Positions 24,775 to 33,050 of a stretch of 64,000 nucleotides of DNA are shown piece after piece. Made by a program: the position numbers and the translations under genes. The stretch is from JAOPZW01 sp963851295 (GTDB lineage Bacteria > Actinomycetota > Thermoleophilia > Solirubrobacterales > Solirubrobacteraceae), in assembly GCA_963851295.1 (NCBI GenBank), contig CAWKOS010000001.1:558001-622000 (forward strand). Direction: 5' to 3'. The notes beneath the pieces were generated by a model, which was not told the DNA's origin, searched no databases, and was given only the letters and a program-made list of their open reading frames with translations. Within the stretch, counting starts at the first letter, position 1; each line of letters begins with the position of its first letter.

Positions 24775-25425
24775 TCACGCTCCGGGCGTGACGAGCCCGG
24801 ATTCGTAGGCGAGCACCACCGCCTGCACGCGGTTGCGCAGGCGCAGCTTGGAGAGCACGCTGGCGATGTGGGTCTTCGTCGTGTGCTCGCTGACCACGAG
24901 CTCGGCGGCGATCTCGGCGTTCGACAGGCCGCGGGCGACCAGCCGCAGGACCTCGAGCTCGCGGGGGGTGAGCTCGGCCAGCGCGGCCGGCGGCTCGGGC
25001 GCCCGCGCGCGGCGCGCGAACTCCTCGATCAGGCGGCGCGTGACGGCGGGGGCGAAGAGCGAGCCGCCCGCCGCCACTACGCGGATGGCGGCGACGAGCT
25101 GCTCCTCGGGGACGTCCTTGAGCAGGAAGCCGCTGGCGCCCGCGCGCAGCGCCTCGTAGACGTACTCGTCGAGGTCGAAGGTGGTGAGCACCAGCACGCG
25201 CGGCCCGCCGTCCTCGGCGATCCGGCGCGTGGCCTCGACGCCGTCGACGCCCGGCATGCGGATGTCCATCAGCACGACGTCGGGCGAGGTCTCGCGCGCG
25301 CGCGAGATCGCCTCGCGCCCGTCGCTCGCCTCGCCCACGACCTCGATGTCGGGCTCGGCGCGCAGGATCATGCGAAAGCCGGCCCGCACGAGCCCCTGGT
25401 CGTCGGCGAGCAGGACGCGGATCAT
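24775..25425 (-). CDS. NarL/FixJ-family response regulator 2
   Basis: A 216-residue regulator, clear paralogue of the 3799-4470 product. Receiver with LLADDQG, Asp54 in VLMDIRMPGVDG, LVLTTFDLDEYVYEALRAG and FLLKD; LuxR HTH with LTPRELEVLRLVARGLSNAEIA and HTTKTHIASVL. All phosphorelay residues are present. Overlaps the kinase gene by 4 bases (ATGA). Confidence 0.92.
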   Translation of the reverse strand: MIRVLLADDQGLVRAGFRMILRAEPDIEVVGEASDGREAISRARETSPDVVLMDIRMPGVDGVEATRRIAEDGGPRVLVLTTFDLDEYVYEALRAGASGFLLKDVPEEQLVAAIRVVAAGGSLFAPAVTRRLIEEFARRARAPEPPAALAELTPRELEVLRLVARGLSNAEIAAELVVSEHTTKTHIASVLSKLRLRNRVQAVVLAYESGLVTPGA

Positions 25426-26543
25426 CGCGGCAGCGGCAGGCGTACCCGCAGCGCGTAGCCGCCCTCGGGCCTGGCCCCCGACTCCAGGCGCCCGCCGTAG
25501 ATCGCCACGCGCTCGCGCATGCCCGCCAGGCCGTAGCCGCCGCCGTTGACCGAGCCGTGGCCGCCGCCGTCGTCGACGATCGCGAGGTCGACGGCCTCGG
25601 CGCCGTAGGTGACCGTCACCCACGCCCGCGCGCCCTCGGCGTGCTTGAGCGCGTTGGTGAGCCCCTCCTGCACGATGCGGTAAGCGGAGACGTCGACGCC
25701 GGGCGGCAGCTCGACCGGCTCGCCTTCGATGGCGACCTCGACCGGCAGCCCCGACGCGCGGATCCCCTCGACGAGCTCGTCGAGCCGGCGCAGGCTCGGC
25801 GGCGGCGCGAGCGCGAGCTCGGGCTCGCCCTGGCGCAGGAGGCCGAGCAGCCGCCGCATCTCCCCCAGCGCCTGCTCGCCCGCGTGCTCGATGACGTCGA
25901 GCGCCCGGCGCGTCTCCTGCGGGTCGTCGTCGAGCATCCTTCGCCCGCCCCGCGCCTGCAGCACGATGAGGCTGATCGCGTGCGCCACCACGTCGTGCAG
26001 CTCGCGCGCGATCCGCGTGCGCTCCTCGGCGACCGCCTCGCGCGCGCGGGTGTCGCGCTCGACGACGAGGACCTCCTCGTGCTCGCGCCGGTGGCGGATG
26101 TAGCGGCCGACGAGCAGCGGCGCGCCGAGCATCACCGCGAAGAAGGCGATGTCGGTGAAGGCGACGGGATCGCCGGGCTCGATCGCCGCCAGCGGGATGG
26201 CGGCGACGACGAGCGCCACGCCGGCCACGAGCGCGCGCCCGTCGGCGTAGCGCCCGACCGAGTAGATCGCCAGCAGCAGCCCGACGAGGAAGGCGCCGGT
26301 CTCCGCCAGCGCCGGCGCCGCGAGGTTGGAGACCTCGATCACGACGACGGCGAGCACCATCGCGATGAGCGGGAAGCGCCGGCGCCACGCGAGCGCGGCG
26401 CAGAAGGCCAGCGCCGTCGGGAAGCTGACCGCGCGGTCGCCGGCGAAGTGCGACTCCGTGGCGATCTCGATGCAGTAGGCGGCGGCCAGCGCCGCGGCGA
26501 TCAGGCGATCGAGGTGGCGCGACGTGAGCTCCCGCAGCTTCAT
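25422..26543 (-). CDS. Sensor histidine kinase 2 (HisKA_3)
   Basis: A 373-residue kinase with five or six membrane segments in residues 10-145, then ARELHDVVAHAISLIVLQ (phospho-acceptor His183) and an ATPase domain (TNALKHAEGA, IVDDGGGHG, GLAGMRERV). Same design as the kinase at 2651. I set the start at MKLRELTSRH; the longer frame to 26696 crosses the candidate operator. It is divergent from the second AOC-barrel gene. Confidence 0.9.
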   Translation of the reverse strand: MKLRELTSRHLDRLIAAALAAAYCIEIATESHFAGDRAVSFPTALAFCAALAWRRRFPLIAMVLAVVVIEVSNLAAPALAETGAFLVGLLLAIYSVGRYADGRALVAGVALVVAAIPLAAIEPGDPVAFTDIAFFAVMLGAPLLVGRYIRHRREHEEVLVVERDTRAREAVAEERTRIARELHDVVAHAISLIVLQARGGRRMLDDDPQETRRALDVIEHAGEQALGEMRRLLGLLRQGEPELALAPPPSLRRLDELVEGIRASGLPVEVAIEGEPVELPPGVDVSAYRIVQEGLTNALKHAEGARAWVTVTYGAEAVDLAIVDDGGGHGSVNGGGYGLAGMRERVAIYGGRLESGARPEGGYALRVRLPLPR

Positions 26544-26580
26544 CGTCGGCGACCGTAGCGCCGCGCCCCGCGCCGCGCCA

Positions 26581-26605
26581 TCGCTCGCACGGGCGATGTC
26601 CGACC
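26581..26605. promoter_or_regulatory. Candidate operator, second copy
   Basis: TCGCTC-GCAC-GGGCGA followed by TGTCCGACC, the match of 2567-2591. Six bases further lies a perfect 16-bp palindrome TCGCTCGC-GCGAGCGA (26612-26627). Both are in the divergent promoter region of the kinase operon and the secreted barrel gene. Confidence 0.45.
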
Positions 26606-26715
26606 GGCGAATCGCTCGCGCGAGCGAGGCGAGATGGCCCGCGCCGCCGATGTGCGCGCGGCCCGCCGCTGGGACCGTCTGCGCCGTCGGTTCCAACGAT
26701 CACCGGGAGGACACC

Positions 26716-27189
26716 ATGAAGCTGCTGCTCGCCACCGTCACCGCCGGCGCCGCCGTCGCCGCGGCCACCGCGCTGCCCGCAACGGGCCAGGAGGCGCCCG
26801 CCGCGCGGACGCTGACCCTGACGAGCGTCCAGGCCAAGGGCGCCGAGCGCTCGATCGACCTGCCGCCGCGCGGCGACTCGGTCGGCGACGGGTTCGTCTT
26901 CGCCTCGACGCTGCGCAACGGCAAGGCGCTCGCCGGGCGCATGGAGGGCGACTGCACCGCGATCGACCTCAAGTACCAGGGCCTGCAGTGCTCGCTCACC
27001 GCCGTCCTCGCCGACGGCTCGATCACGCTGCAGGGCGCGTCGCTCTCCAAGCGCCTGCCGGGCGCGAGCGCCGCGAGCGGGGACCTCTACGCGGTCACGG
27101 GCGGCACCGGCGCCTACCTCGGCGCGAAGGGGACGATGCACCGCAGCGGCAACGGCAAGACCGACACGCTGGTGTTCGACCTGCGCTGA
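26716..27189 (+). CDS. Secreted AOC/dirigent-barrel-like protein 2
   Basis: A 157-residue protein with signal peptide KLLLATVTAGAAVAAATALPATG and a GGGAGG ribosome site 7 bases before the ATG. The mature part has SLSKRLPGASAASGDLYAVTGG and GTGAYLGAKGTMHRSG, the same barrel motif as the protein at 2023-2505. One Cys pair (GDCTAID, GLQCSLT) could be a disulfide. Probably controlled by the divergent kinase/regulator pair. Role unknown. Confidence 0.78.
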   Translation: MKLLLATVTAGAAVAAATALPATGQEAPAARTLTLTSVQAKGAERSIDLPPRGDSVGDGFVFASTLRNGKALAGRMEGDCTAIDLKYQGLQCSLTAVLADGSITLQGASLSKRLPGASAASGDLYAVTGGTGAYLGAKGTMHRSGNGKTDTLVFDLR

Positions 27190-27246
27190 GGTTCTGTGGT
27201 CATCCGCGGTCGCGTGCGGCGCCGCGAGGCCGGAGTCGCCCCGGCC

Positions 27247-27666
27247 CTAGGCCCCGTTCGAGGTCAGCGGCTCGATCAGCGACGCGCTTGCGACCTCGGG
27301 CATCAGCGGCTGGCCGCACTTCCAGCAGTACACGGCGCCGCGGCTGTGCGGCGCCCCGCAGGAGCGGCAGCCGCCGCCGACGCCGTCGTCGGCGGCTGCC
27401 AGCAGGCGCTCGACCTCCCCCAGCTCGGCGTCGCGCTCCTGCAGCGCGGCGGCGCGGCGGATGAGGACGTCGAGGCGGAAGTGGTCGCGGATCGCCATCT
27501 CGTAGGTCAGCCCGCCGAGGTCCCACGTCAGCTCGGCGACCTGCTCGGCGAGGGCGTCGCGGCGTGCGCGCAGCTCGGCGTGGGCCGGCGAGAGCGGCGG
27601 CGGCCCGGCGGTCGCCGCCGGGGCGGCGTGGCCACGGTGGCGGAAGCGGTCCGTGAGCGAGCTCAT
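27247..27666 (-). CDS. Zinc-ribbon protein of the pst2 operon
   Basis: A 139-residue cytosolic-looking protein. Helical first part with likely coiled coil (ELRARRDALAEQVAELTWDLGGLTYEMAIRDHF in pieces: RARRDALAEQVAEL, RAAALQERDAELGEVERLL) and a C-terminal zinc ribbon with Cys100, Cys103, Cys114, Cys117 (CRSCGAPHSRG, VYCWKCGQP). It overlaps the upstream zinc-ribbon membrane gene (ATGA) and ends the seven-gene pst2 transcript. Function unknown. Confidence 0.75.
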   Translation of the reverse strand: MSSLTDRFRHRGHAAPAATAGPPPLSPAHAELRARRDALAEQVAELTWDLGGLTYEMAIRDHFRLDVLIRRAAALQERDAELGEVERLLAAADDGVGGGCRSCGAPHSRGAVYCWKCGQPLMPEVASASLIEPLTSNGA

Positions 27667-28337
27667 CCGATCGTCTCCGTCGAGCTGCCGCCGCCGGCGG
27701 GCTTGTTGTCCTTCTTGGCCGGCTTGCCCGACGTCCCGACCTGCTTGGGGAGCTTCTGGGACTTCTTCTGGTAGTCCGAGCCGCTGCTCTTGTCGAGCGA
27801 CTGGACCTTGCTCTTGTCGGCCGACGAGCCGCTGCTCTTCGACGGCGAGGAGCCCGAGTCCTTGCTCGACTTCGACGCCGAGCCGCTGGCGCTGGAGTCC
27901 GCGCCCGACGCGTCGGTCGAGGTCGTCGGCGTCGAGGTCGCCGCGGCCGCCGCGGCCGGCGCCGCGGCGGCGCCGCCGACGGTGATGACCTGCGGCGGCG
28001 GCGCGGCGGCCGTCTTGTTGTCGCCCGCGTTGCCGATCAGCACGCCGACGCCGAGGGCGACGAGCAGGCACAGCAGCCCGGCGAGGAAGCCCACGCCGCT
28101 GCCGCGCTGCGGCGGGCGCTCCTCGACGGCGACCGCGGTGGCGGGCGGCAGCCCGCCCGGCGGCGCCGCCGCCGGGCCCGTGGCGAGGATGTCGCGGAAG
28201 GGCAGGCGCGCCTCGGCCCGCCGCGCCCCGCACTCCAGGCAGTAGCGCTGGTCGCCCGCGAGCGGGGCGCCGCAGCTCGCGCACGGCTCGCCTTGGGCGC
28301 CGAGCGTGGGAGGGTGGAATTCCTGTGTCGTGGCCAT
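27663..28337 (-). CDS. Zinc-ribbon membrane protein with Ser/Lys-rich tail
   Basis: A 224-residue protein. N-terminal zinc ribbon (Cys19, Cys22, Cys33, Cys36; GEPCASCGAPLAGDQRYC), Pro/Ala linker, one membrane segment GFLAGLLCLLVALGVGVLIG, then about 100 residues of low-complexity Ser/Asp/Lys sequence outside the membrane. The ribbon is nearly identical in layout to that of the degenerate phosphoesterase at 33051. It lies 16 bases after the lipoprotein gene in the pst2 operon. Unknown function; perhaps a sensor or assembly factor for the envelope. Confidence 0.75.
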   Translation of the reverse strand: MATTQEFHPPTLGAQGEPCASCGAPLAGDQRYCLECGARRAEARLPFRDILATGPAAAPPGGLPPATAVAVEERPPQRGSGVGFLAGLLCLLVALGVGVLIGNAGDNKTAAAPPPQVITVGGAAAAPAAAAAATSTPTTSTDASGADSSASGSASKSSKDSGSSPSKSSGSSADKSKVQSLDKSSGSDYQKKSQKLPKQVGTSGKPAKKDNKPAGGGSSTETIG

Positions 28338-28353
28338 CAGCGGATCTCCTCGA

Positions 28354-29076
28354 TCACTGCAGAACGGTCGGAGGTGCGGTGCAGGTGAGCTTCGCGCCCT
28401 TCGGGTTTCCGATGAAGAAGACGGTGAACTTGATGGGCTTCGCGCCCGCGGGCGCCAGGACGTCGAGGATCCCGCGCCCGGCGGCGACGACCTTGGACCC
28501 GTTGCGCGCCACGCAATAGATGGTCAGGCGCTTCTGGGCCACCTTCGACTGGTTGACGATCGTGCCCTTGGCGAAGACGCTGCCGGCGTCGGACTGCAGC
28601 GTGAGGCCCGAGAGCACGAAGGCGGGGATCTGGGCGGGCGCCTTGCCCTTGGCGGCGCCGACCTTGGCCTGCACCTTGGCGGGCTTGCCCGTGGCGGTGA
28701 TCTGGTTGTTGACCCAGAAGGCGTCCTCGCCCTTGCCCAGCAGGGAGAGCGAGACGAGCGAGTCCTCCAGGCCGGCGACGTCGTTCTTGTAGATCTGCTT
28801 GCCCTTGGCGTCGGTGACGGCGATCGACACGGGCAGGGCCGCCTGTGCCTCCTTGCCGGTGTTCTTGAGCTCGACGACGGCCGCGATGCCGTTGGCGTCC
28901 TGGACGATGCTCGTCGTCCCGACCGCGACGTTCGGGTTCTCCTTGCTGACGGTCAGCCCCTTGGCGTTGACGAGCTTCTTGGCCTGCTTGGCCTTCTGCG
29001 CGCTGAGCTCCTGCGTCGTCTGGCAGGCCGACAGCGCCAGCGCGGCGACCAGCAGGGGCGCGACGGCGCGGATCAC
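28354..29076 (-). CDS. Lipoprotein of the pst2 operon
   Basis: A 240-residue lipoprotein: signal VAPLLVAALALSAC with lipobox LSAC, then two beta-rich repeats (IAAVVELKNTGKEAQAALPVSIAVTD; TLQSDAGSVFAKGTIVNQSKVAQKRLTIYCV), which look like two Ig-like or FxLYD-type domains. It starts at GTG overlapping the pstB2 stop (GTGA), so it belongs to the transporter operon. It may help capture phosphate or phosphate compounds at the surface; that is inference. Confidence 0.8.
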   Translation of the reverse strand: MIRAVAPLLVAALALSACQTTQELSAQKAKQAKKLVNAKGLTVSKENPNVAVGTTSIVQDANGIAAVVELKNTGKEAQAALPVSIAVTDAKGKQIYKNDVAGLEDSLVSLSLLGKGEDAFWVNNQITATGKPAKVQAKVGAAKGKAPAQIPAFVLSGLTLQSDAGSVFAKGTIVNQSKVAQKRLTIYCVARNGSKVVAAGRGILDVLAPAGAKPIKFTVFFIGNPKGAKLTCTAPPTVLQ

Positions 29077-30020
29077 CCGAAGGCACCCCCGACGTAGTCG
29101 CGCGTGCGCTGGGCGCGGGGCGCGCCGAAGACCTGCTCGGTGGCGCCGTACTCGACGAGGTCGCCGAGGTACATGAAGGCGACGCGGTCGCCCACGCGGT
29201 AGGCCTGCTGGAGGTTGTGGGTGACGATCACGATCGCCAGCTCCTGGCGCAGCTCGCCGATGAGCTCCTCGATGACCGCGGTCGAGCGCGGGTCCAGCGC
29301 CGAGCACGGCTCGTCCATGAGCAGGACCTCGGGCCGCGTGGCGATCGCGCGCGCGATGCACAGGCGCTGCTGCTGGCCGCCCGAGAGGCGCAGCGCGGGG
29401 CGGTCGAGCTCGTCGCCGACCTCGTCGTAGAGGCCCGCGCGCTTGAGCGCGTCGACGACCAGCGGCTGCAGCACCGACTTGCCCGGGCGCCGCATCGCCT
29501 GCTCGCGCAGCGCGTAGGCGACGTTGTCGAAGATCGACATCGGGAACGGGTTGGGCTGCTGGAAGACCATCGCCACGCGGCGGCGCAGCTCGGTGACCTC
29601 GAGCGTGTCGATGTCGCGCCCGTCGAGCGCGATCGTGCCGTCGCGGCGCGCGCTCGGCGTCAGCTCGGTCAGGCGGTTGAGCGTGCGCAGCAGCGTCGTC
29701 TTGCCGCAGCCCGAGGGGCCGATGAGCGCGAGCACCTCGCCCTGGCGGATGGGGATCGAGACCTCCTTGACGGCCTGCTTGGAGCCGTAGAAGACGCTCA
29801 GCTGGTCGAGCGTCATCCGCTCGGGCCCGGCCGGCGCGCGGTCCGCACGGACGACCGTGTGGTCGCTCACCGTCGGCGCGGCCACCGTCGGCGGAGCGTC
29901 GACGACGATCCGCCGCACCGGCGGCGGCAGCGGCGGTCCGATCGGGCCGAGCTCCTCCGGCTCGCGCGCCGGGCGCGGGCGCGCCGGGTGCTCGCGGGTC
30001 TCCTCGGTCTCCTCGATCAT
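29073..30020 (-). CDS. pstB: Phosphate ABC transporter ATP-binding protein 2
   Basis: A 315-residue ATPase with a Pro/Glu-rich N-terminal extension of about 65 residues. Walker A GPSGCGKTT, FQQPNPFPMS, signature LSGGQQQR, Walker B VLLMDEPCSALDP and VTHN are intact. It is more divergent from PstB1 than a recent duplication would be. Coupled to pstA2 (ATGA) and to the lipoprotein gene (GTGA). Confidence 0.95.
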   Translation of the reverse strand: MIEETEETREHPARPRPAREPEELGPIGPPLPPPVRRIVVDAPPTVAAPTVSDHTVVRADRAPAGPERMTLDQLSVFYGSKQAVKEVSIPIRQGEVLALIGPSGCGKTTLLRTLNRLTELTPSARRDGTIALDGRDIDTLEVTELRRRVAMVFQQPNPFPMSIFDNVAYALREQAMRRPGKSVLQPLVVDALKRAGLYDEVGDELDRPALRLSGGQQQRLCIARAIATRPEVLLMDEPCSALDPRSTAVIEELIGELRQELAIVIVTHNLQQAYRVGDRVAFMYLGDLVEYGATEQVFGAPRAQRTRDYVGGAFG

Positions 30021-31018
30021 GCACCCAACCTCGTGGACTCGAGGCCCGTCTGCGCGCCGCGCTTGGCGATCGCGTCGACCGTGAAGTTCAGGCCGATCAC
30101 GACCAACAGGAGCACGAACGCGGCGGCGTAGGCCTTCTGCGGAGCGTTGCCCTCCCCCGCGGGGGAGTTGTTGTAGACGTAGCTGGTGAGCGTGCCGCCC
30201 GTGCCGCGCAGGACCCCGACGCCCGGGAGGGAGCTCTCGGGGTCGATGCGCAGCGAGGCGCCGAGCAGGATGACGACGATGGCGGTGTCGCCGGCGATGC
30301 GGCCCATGCCCAGGGCGGCGCCCGTCGAGATGTTCGGCCGCACGCTGGGCAGCAGGACGCGGCGGATCGTGGCGATCTTCGTCTTGCCCAGGCCATAGGA
30401 GGCCTCGCGGACATGCGAGGGGATCGACTGCAGGCCCTCGCGCGTGGCCCCGAAGACCATCGGCAGCGCGATCAGGGACATCATCGCGCCGGCGGTCAGG
30501 AACGAGCGCCCGAAGACGGCGCCGCCCTGGGCGGTGAACGACAGCAGCGTGAAGACGCCCTGCTGGAAGAGGGCCAGGCCGAAGATGGCGATGACGATGT
30601 CGGGCGTGCCCGCGACGATCTCGATCCCCGACTCGACGGCGCGCGCGAGCCATCCCGGGCGCCCGTACTCGACGATCCAGATCGCCGTCGCGACCGCGAT
30701 CGGAGTCGCGATCACGATGCCGACCACTGTCAGGAGGACCGTCCCGAGGATCGGGTCCAGGAAGCCGCCGGAGCCCTTCTGGTCGGCCGAGGGCAGCGGG
30801 CGCGAGGTCAGCAGGTGGAAGTTCAGGTACTGCAGGCCCTTGGCGCCCATGTAGATGACGATCCCCGCCGCGATCAGGCACAGGGCGATGCCGGAGGCCC
30901 AGCACAACACGAAGCAGATCCGGTCGCCCCAGCGCCAGGTGCTCAGCGACTCGTTGACCTTGCGCTTGCGCGGTGGGCGCAGCGGCCGCAGCGTGTCGGT
31001 GTGCGGCGCGACGGCCAT
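30017..31018 (-). CDS. pstA: Phosphate ABC transporter permease PstA 2
   Basis: A 333-residue permease; cytosolic Arg/Pro-rich start, then ICFVLCWASGIALCLIAAGIVIYM and five more membrane segments. EAA-type loop YGLGKTKIATIRRVLLPSVRPNISTG. A long loop between segments 1 and 2 includes SRPLPSADQKGSGGFLDPI. Overlaps pstC2 by one base and pstB2 by four. Confidence 0.93.
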   Translation of the reverse strand: MAVAPHTDTLRPLRPPRKRKVNESLSTWRWGDRICFVLCWASGIALCLIAAGIVIYMGAKGLQYLNFHLLTSRPLPSADQKGSGGFLDPILGTVLLTVVGIVIATPIAVATAIWIVEYGRPGWLARAVESGIEIVAGTPDIVIAIFGLALFQQGVFTLLSFTAQGGAVFGRSFLTAGAMMSLIALPMVFGATREGLQSIPSHVREASYGLGKTKIATIRRVLLPSVRPNISTGAALGMGRIAGDTAIVVILLGASLRIDPESSLPGVGVLRGTGGTLTSYVYNNSPAGEGNAPQKAYAAAFVLLLVVIGLNFTVDAIAKRGAQTGLESTRLGA

Positions 31019-32001
31019 CAGACGCGGATCCCGTACTTCTTCATGGGCTGCTTGGCCAGCCACGCGCAGAAGGACATGACGAAGCTCGAAAAGAGCAGCA
31101 GCAGGGCGAAGGAGTAGACGGAGGCCTGGACCGCGGGCGCGTTGAGCGACTCGGCGTCCTCGACGATCGTCGACGCCAGCGGCCGCAGGGGCTCGAAGAG
31201 GAAGGTGATGCCGTCGGCGGGGTTGGGCGCGAAGCCCTTGGACCCCGAGACCATCGAGAGCATGATCGCCTCGCCGAGGGCCCGGGCGCAGGCGAGGACG
31301 GCGGCGGCGATGATCGCCGGCCGCGCGGCGCGGACCGAGACCGTCCACATCGCCCGCCAGCGGTTGACGCCGAGCGCGACCGCCCCCTCCTTCCAGCCGC
31401 GCGGGACGGCATAGAGGGCGTCGACGATGATCGCGATCATGATCGGCGTGATCATCACGGTCAGGATCGCCACGGACACGACCAGCCCGGTTCCGGACAG
31501 GTTGATGACGTACTGCACCGACTTCTTGCGCGCTTCGGAGACCAGGTGGTCGTTGACGAAGGGCACGAGGACGAGGATCCCGATCAGCCCGTAGATGACC
31601 GAGGGCACGGCGGCCAGCAGCCGGACGACCGGCACGACGATCCGTCGCAGGCGCTGTGGGGCGAACTCGACGATGAAGATCGCCGAGAAGACGGAGAAGG
31701 CCAGCCCGATGGCGACGGCGAAGCCGGTCGTCAGCATCGTGCCCCAGATGAGCGGCCACGCCCCGAGCTGGTAGTCGGCGCTCGTGGGCCTTGCCCCGGT
31801 GTTGACCTGGCGGCCGATCTGGACGTCGACGTCGCCCTTGCCGGTGAACCACGACAGGCCGTTGTGCTGGAAGGACGGCCACGCCCGGATCGCCACGAAG
31901 ACGATCATGAGCAGGATCACGAGCAGGACCAGAGACGCCAGCGCGCCGAGCGTCCGCTCGGCGCGCTGGTCAGACCACGGCTCTTGGAGCCGTTCGAGCA
32001 T
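31018..32001 (-). CDS. pstC: Phosphate ABC transporter permease PstC 2
   Basis: A 327-residue permease. First membrane segment LGALASLVLLVILLMIVFVAI, then a periplasmic loop (HNGLSWFTGKGDVDVQIGRQ), five further segments and the EAA loop VNRWRAMWTVSVRAARPAIIAA. It directly follows pstS2 with no gap. Same gene order as pst1 (S-C-A-B). Confidence 0.94.
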   Translation of the reverse strand: MLERLQEPWSDQRAERTLGALASLVLLVILLMIVFVAIRAWPSFQHNGLSWFTGKGDVDVQIGRQVNTGARPTSADYQLGAWPLIWGTMLTTGFAVAIGLAFSVFSAIFIVEFAPQRLRRIVVPVVRLLAAVPSVIYGLIGILVLVPFVNDHLVSEARKKSVQYVINLSGTGLVVSVAILTVMITPIMIAIIVDALYAVPRGWKEGAVALGVNRWRAMWTVSVRAARPAIIAAAVLACARALGEAIMLSMVSGSKGFAPNPADGITFLFEPLRPLASTIVEDAESLNAPAVQASVYSFALLLLFSSFVMSFCAWLAKQPMKKYGIRV

Positions 32002-32823
32002 CTAGATCAGGGGCACCCAGTGCGTCGCGACGATCTTCTGCGCGCGCGACGACGTCTGGACCCAGTGGATCCACTTCTGGAGCGGGCTCGCGACGCGCGG
32101 ATGGCCGCGGGTCACCATCCAGAAGTTGCGCACGCCGCCGTACTCGCCAGACTTGGCGGCCGCCAACGTGCACCCGACGCCCTGGAAGGCGACCGAGTTC
32201 GTGCCCTTGACGAAGTCCTGGGACACGTAGCCGATGGCGTTCTTGTCGCTCTGGACGGTCTGCTGGACGAGGCCGTTGGAGGCCTTGGCCGACGCGCCGC
32301 TAAAGACCGTCTTCGAGCCCATGAAGATCTTCTGGAACGCGTCCTGCGTGCCCGACGCGGCGGTGCGGACGACGAGGTTGATGGAGCCGGTCGTTCCTGC
32401 CCCCGGCACGTCCTCCCAGTTTCGGACCTGACCCGAGAAGATCGCCTGGATCTGGGCCGTCGAGAGGTTGGCCAGCTTGTTGTTGGGGTTCGTGACGATG
32501 CAGATCGCGTCCTTGGCGATCTTGTTGAAGACGAGTCCGCCGGGATCGGAGCTCTTGGGGTCACGCGAGGAGTTGCCGATCGACACGCGGCCGGCCGCCA
32601 CGTCGGCGACGCCGACGTCGGAGCCGCCCTGGGCGAGCTTGAACTTCACGCGGCCCGGATACTGCTTGAGGTAGGCCTTGGCGAGCAGCGATGCGAGCGG
32701 GGCAACCGACGTCGAGCCACTCATCGTGATGACGGGAATGGCTGAAGCGCTCGCCGGGATAGCTGCGCCGGCAACACCTGCCACGATCGCGCTCACGCCG
32801 AGGAGGCGAAGGCGACGAGACAT
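32002..32823 (-). CDS. pstS: Phosphate-binding protein PstS 2
   Basis: A 273-residue PBP_like_2 protein with an ordinary signal peptide (LLGVSAIVAGVAGAAIPASASA) and no lipobox, unlike PstS1. Phosphate-loop motifs: MSGSTSVAPLASLL, GGSDVGVADVAAGRVSIGNSSRD and RTAASGTQDAFQK. AAAGGAG-type ribosome site (AAAGGAG, 6 bases before the ATG). Closer to the short PstS of Firmicutes and archaea than to PstS1, so the two operons probably have separate origins. Confidence 0.93.
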   Translation of the reverse strand: MSRRLRLLGVSAIVAGVAGAAIPASASAIPVITMSGSTSVAPLASLLAKAYLKQYPGRVKFKLAQGGSDVGVADVAAGRVSIGNSSRDPKSSDPGGLVFNKIAKDAICIVTNPNNKLANLSTAQIQAIFSGQVRNWEDVPGAGTTGSINLVVRTAASGTQDAFQKIFMGSKTVFSGASAKASNGLVQQTVQSDKNAIGYVSQDFVKGTNSVAFQGVGCTLAAAKSGEYGGVRNFWMVTRGHPRVASPLQKWIHWVQTSSRAQKIVATHWVPLI

Positions 32824-32897
32824 AGGACTCCTTTCACAGGGAACTGTCCCGGCGGCACAGGGGGGCCCCGGGCGAATGGCGGCGGCAGTCTCGCCGG

Positions 32898-32952
32898 GGT
32901 CGTGTGAGCAGATGTGAACCGCTCGTAGGCGCTCGGTGAAAATGCCGTGAAA
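32898..32952 (-). promoter_or_regulatory. PHO-box-like array before pstS2 (site d)
   Basis: Five contiguous 11-bp units on the minus strand: TTTCACGGCAT, TTTCACCGAGC, GCCTACGAGCG, GTTCACATCTG, CTCACACGACC. Four of the five carry the TCAC core. TCACAT in unit 4, 35 nt after the start, occupies the place of the -10 in sites b, c and f. It ends 75 bases before the pstS2 start. Confidence 0.75.
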
Positions 32953-32974
32953 GCACGGTTCGGCGCTGCGCACC

Positions 32975-32996
32975 GGTCACGAGGGGTTCACACGGG
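32975..32996 (+). promoter_or_regulatory. PHO-box-like direct repeat (site e)
   Basis: Plus-strand units GGTCACGAGGG and GTTCACACGGG, facing the zinc-ribbon/phosphoesterase-like gene at 33051. Only 22 bases separate it from site d, so one control region could serve both divergent transcripts. No T(A/C)AC hexamer at +35. Confidence 0.6.
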
Positions 32997-33050
32997 CGTT
33001 CGCGCCGGGGCGCGAGGATGGCCGCGCCCGCCCGCCGCGGGCCCGCCGCC

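Noticed and set aside
24775..26543. Recent tandem duplication of the 2.6-4.5 kb kinase/regulator pair
   Set aside because: Sequence differs widely outside motifs, so it is an old paralogue, not a recent copy.
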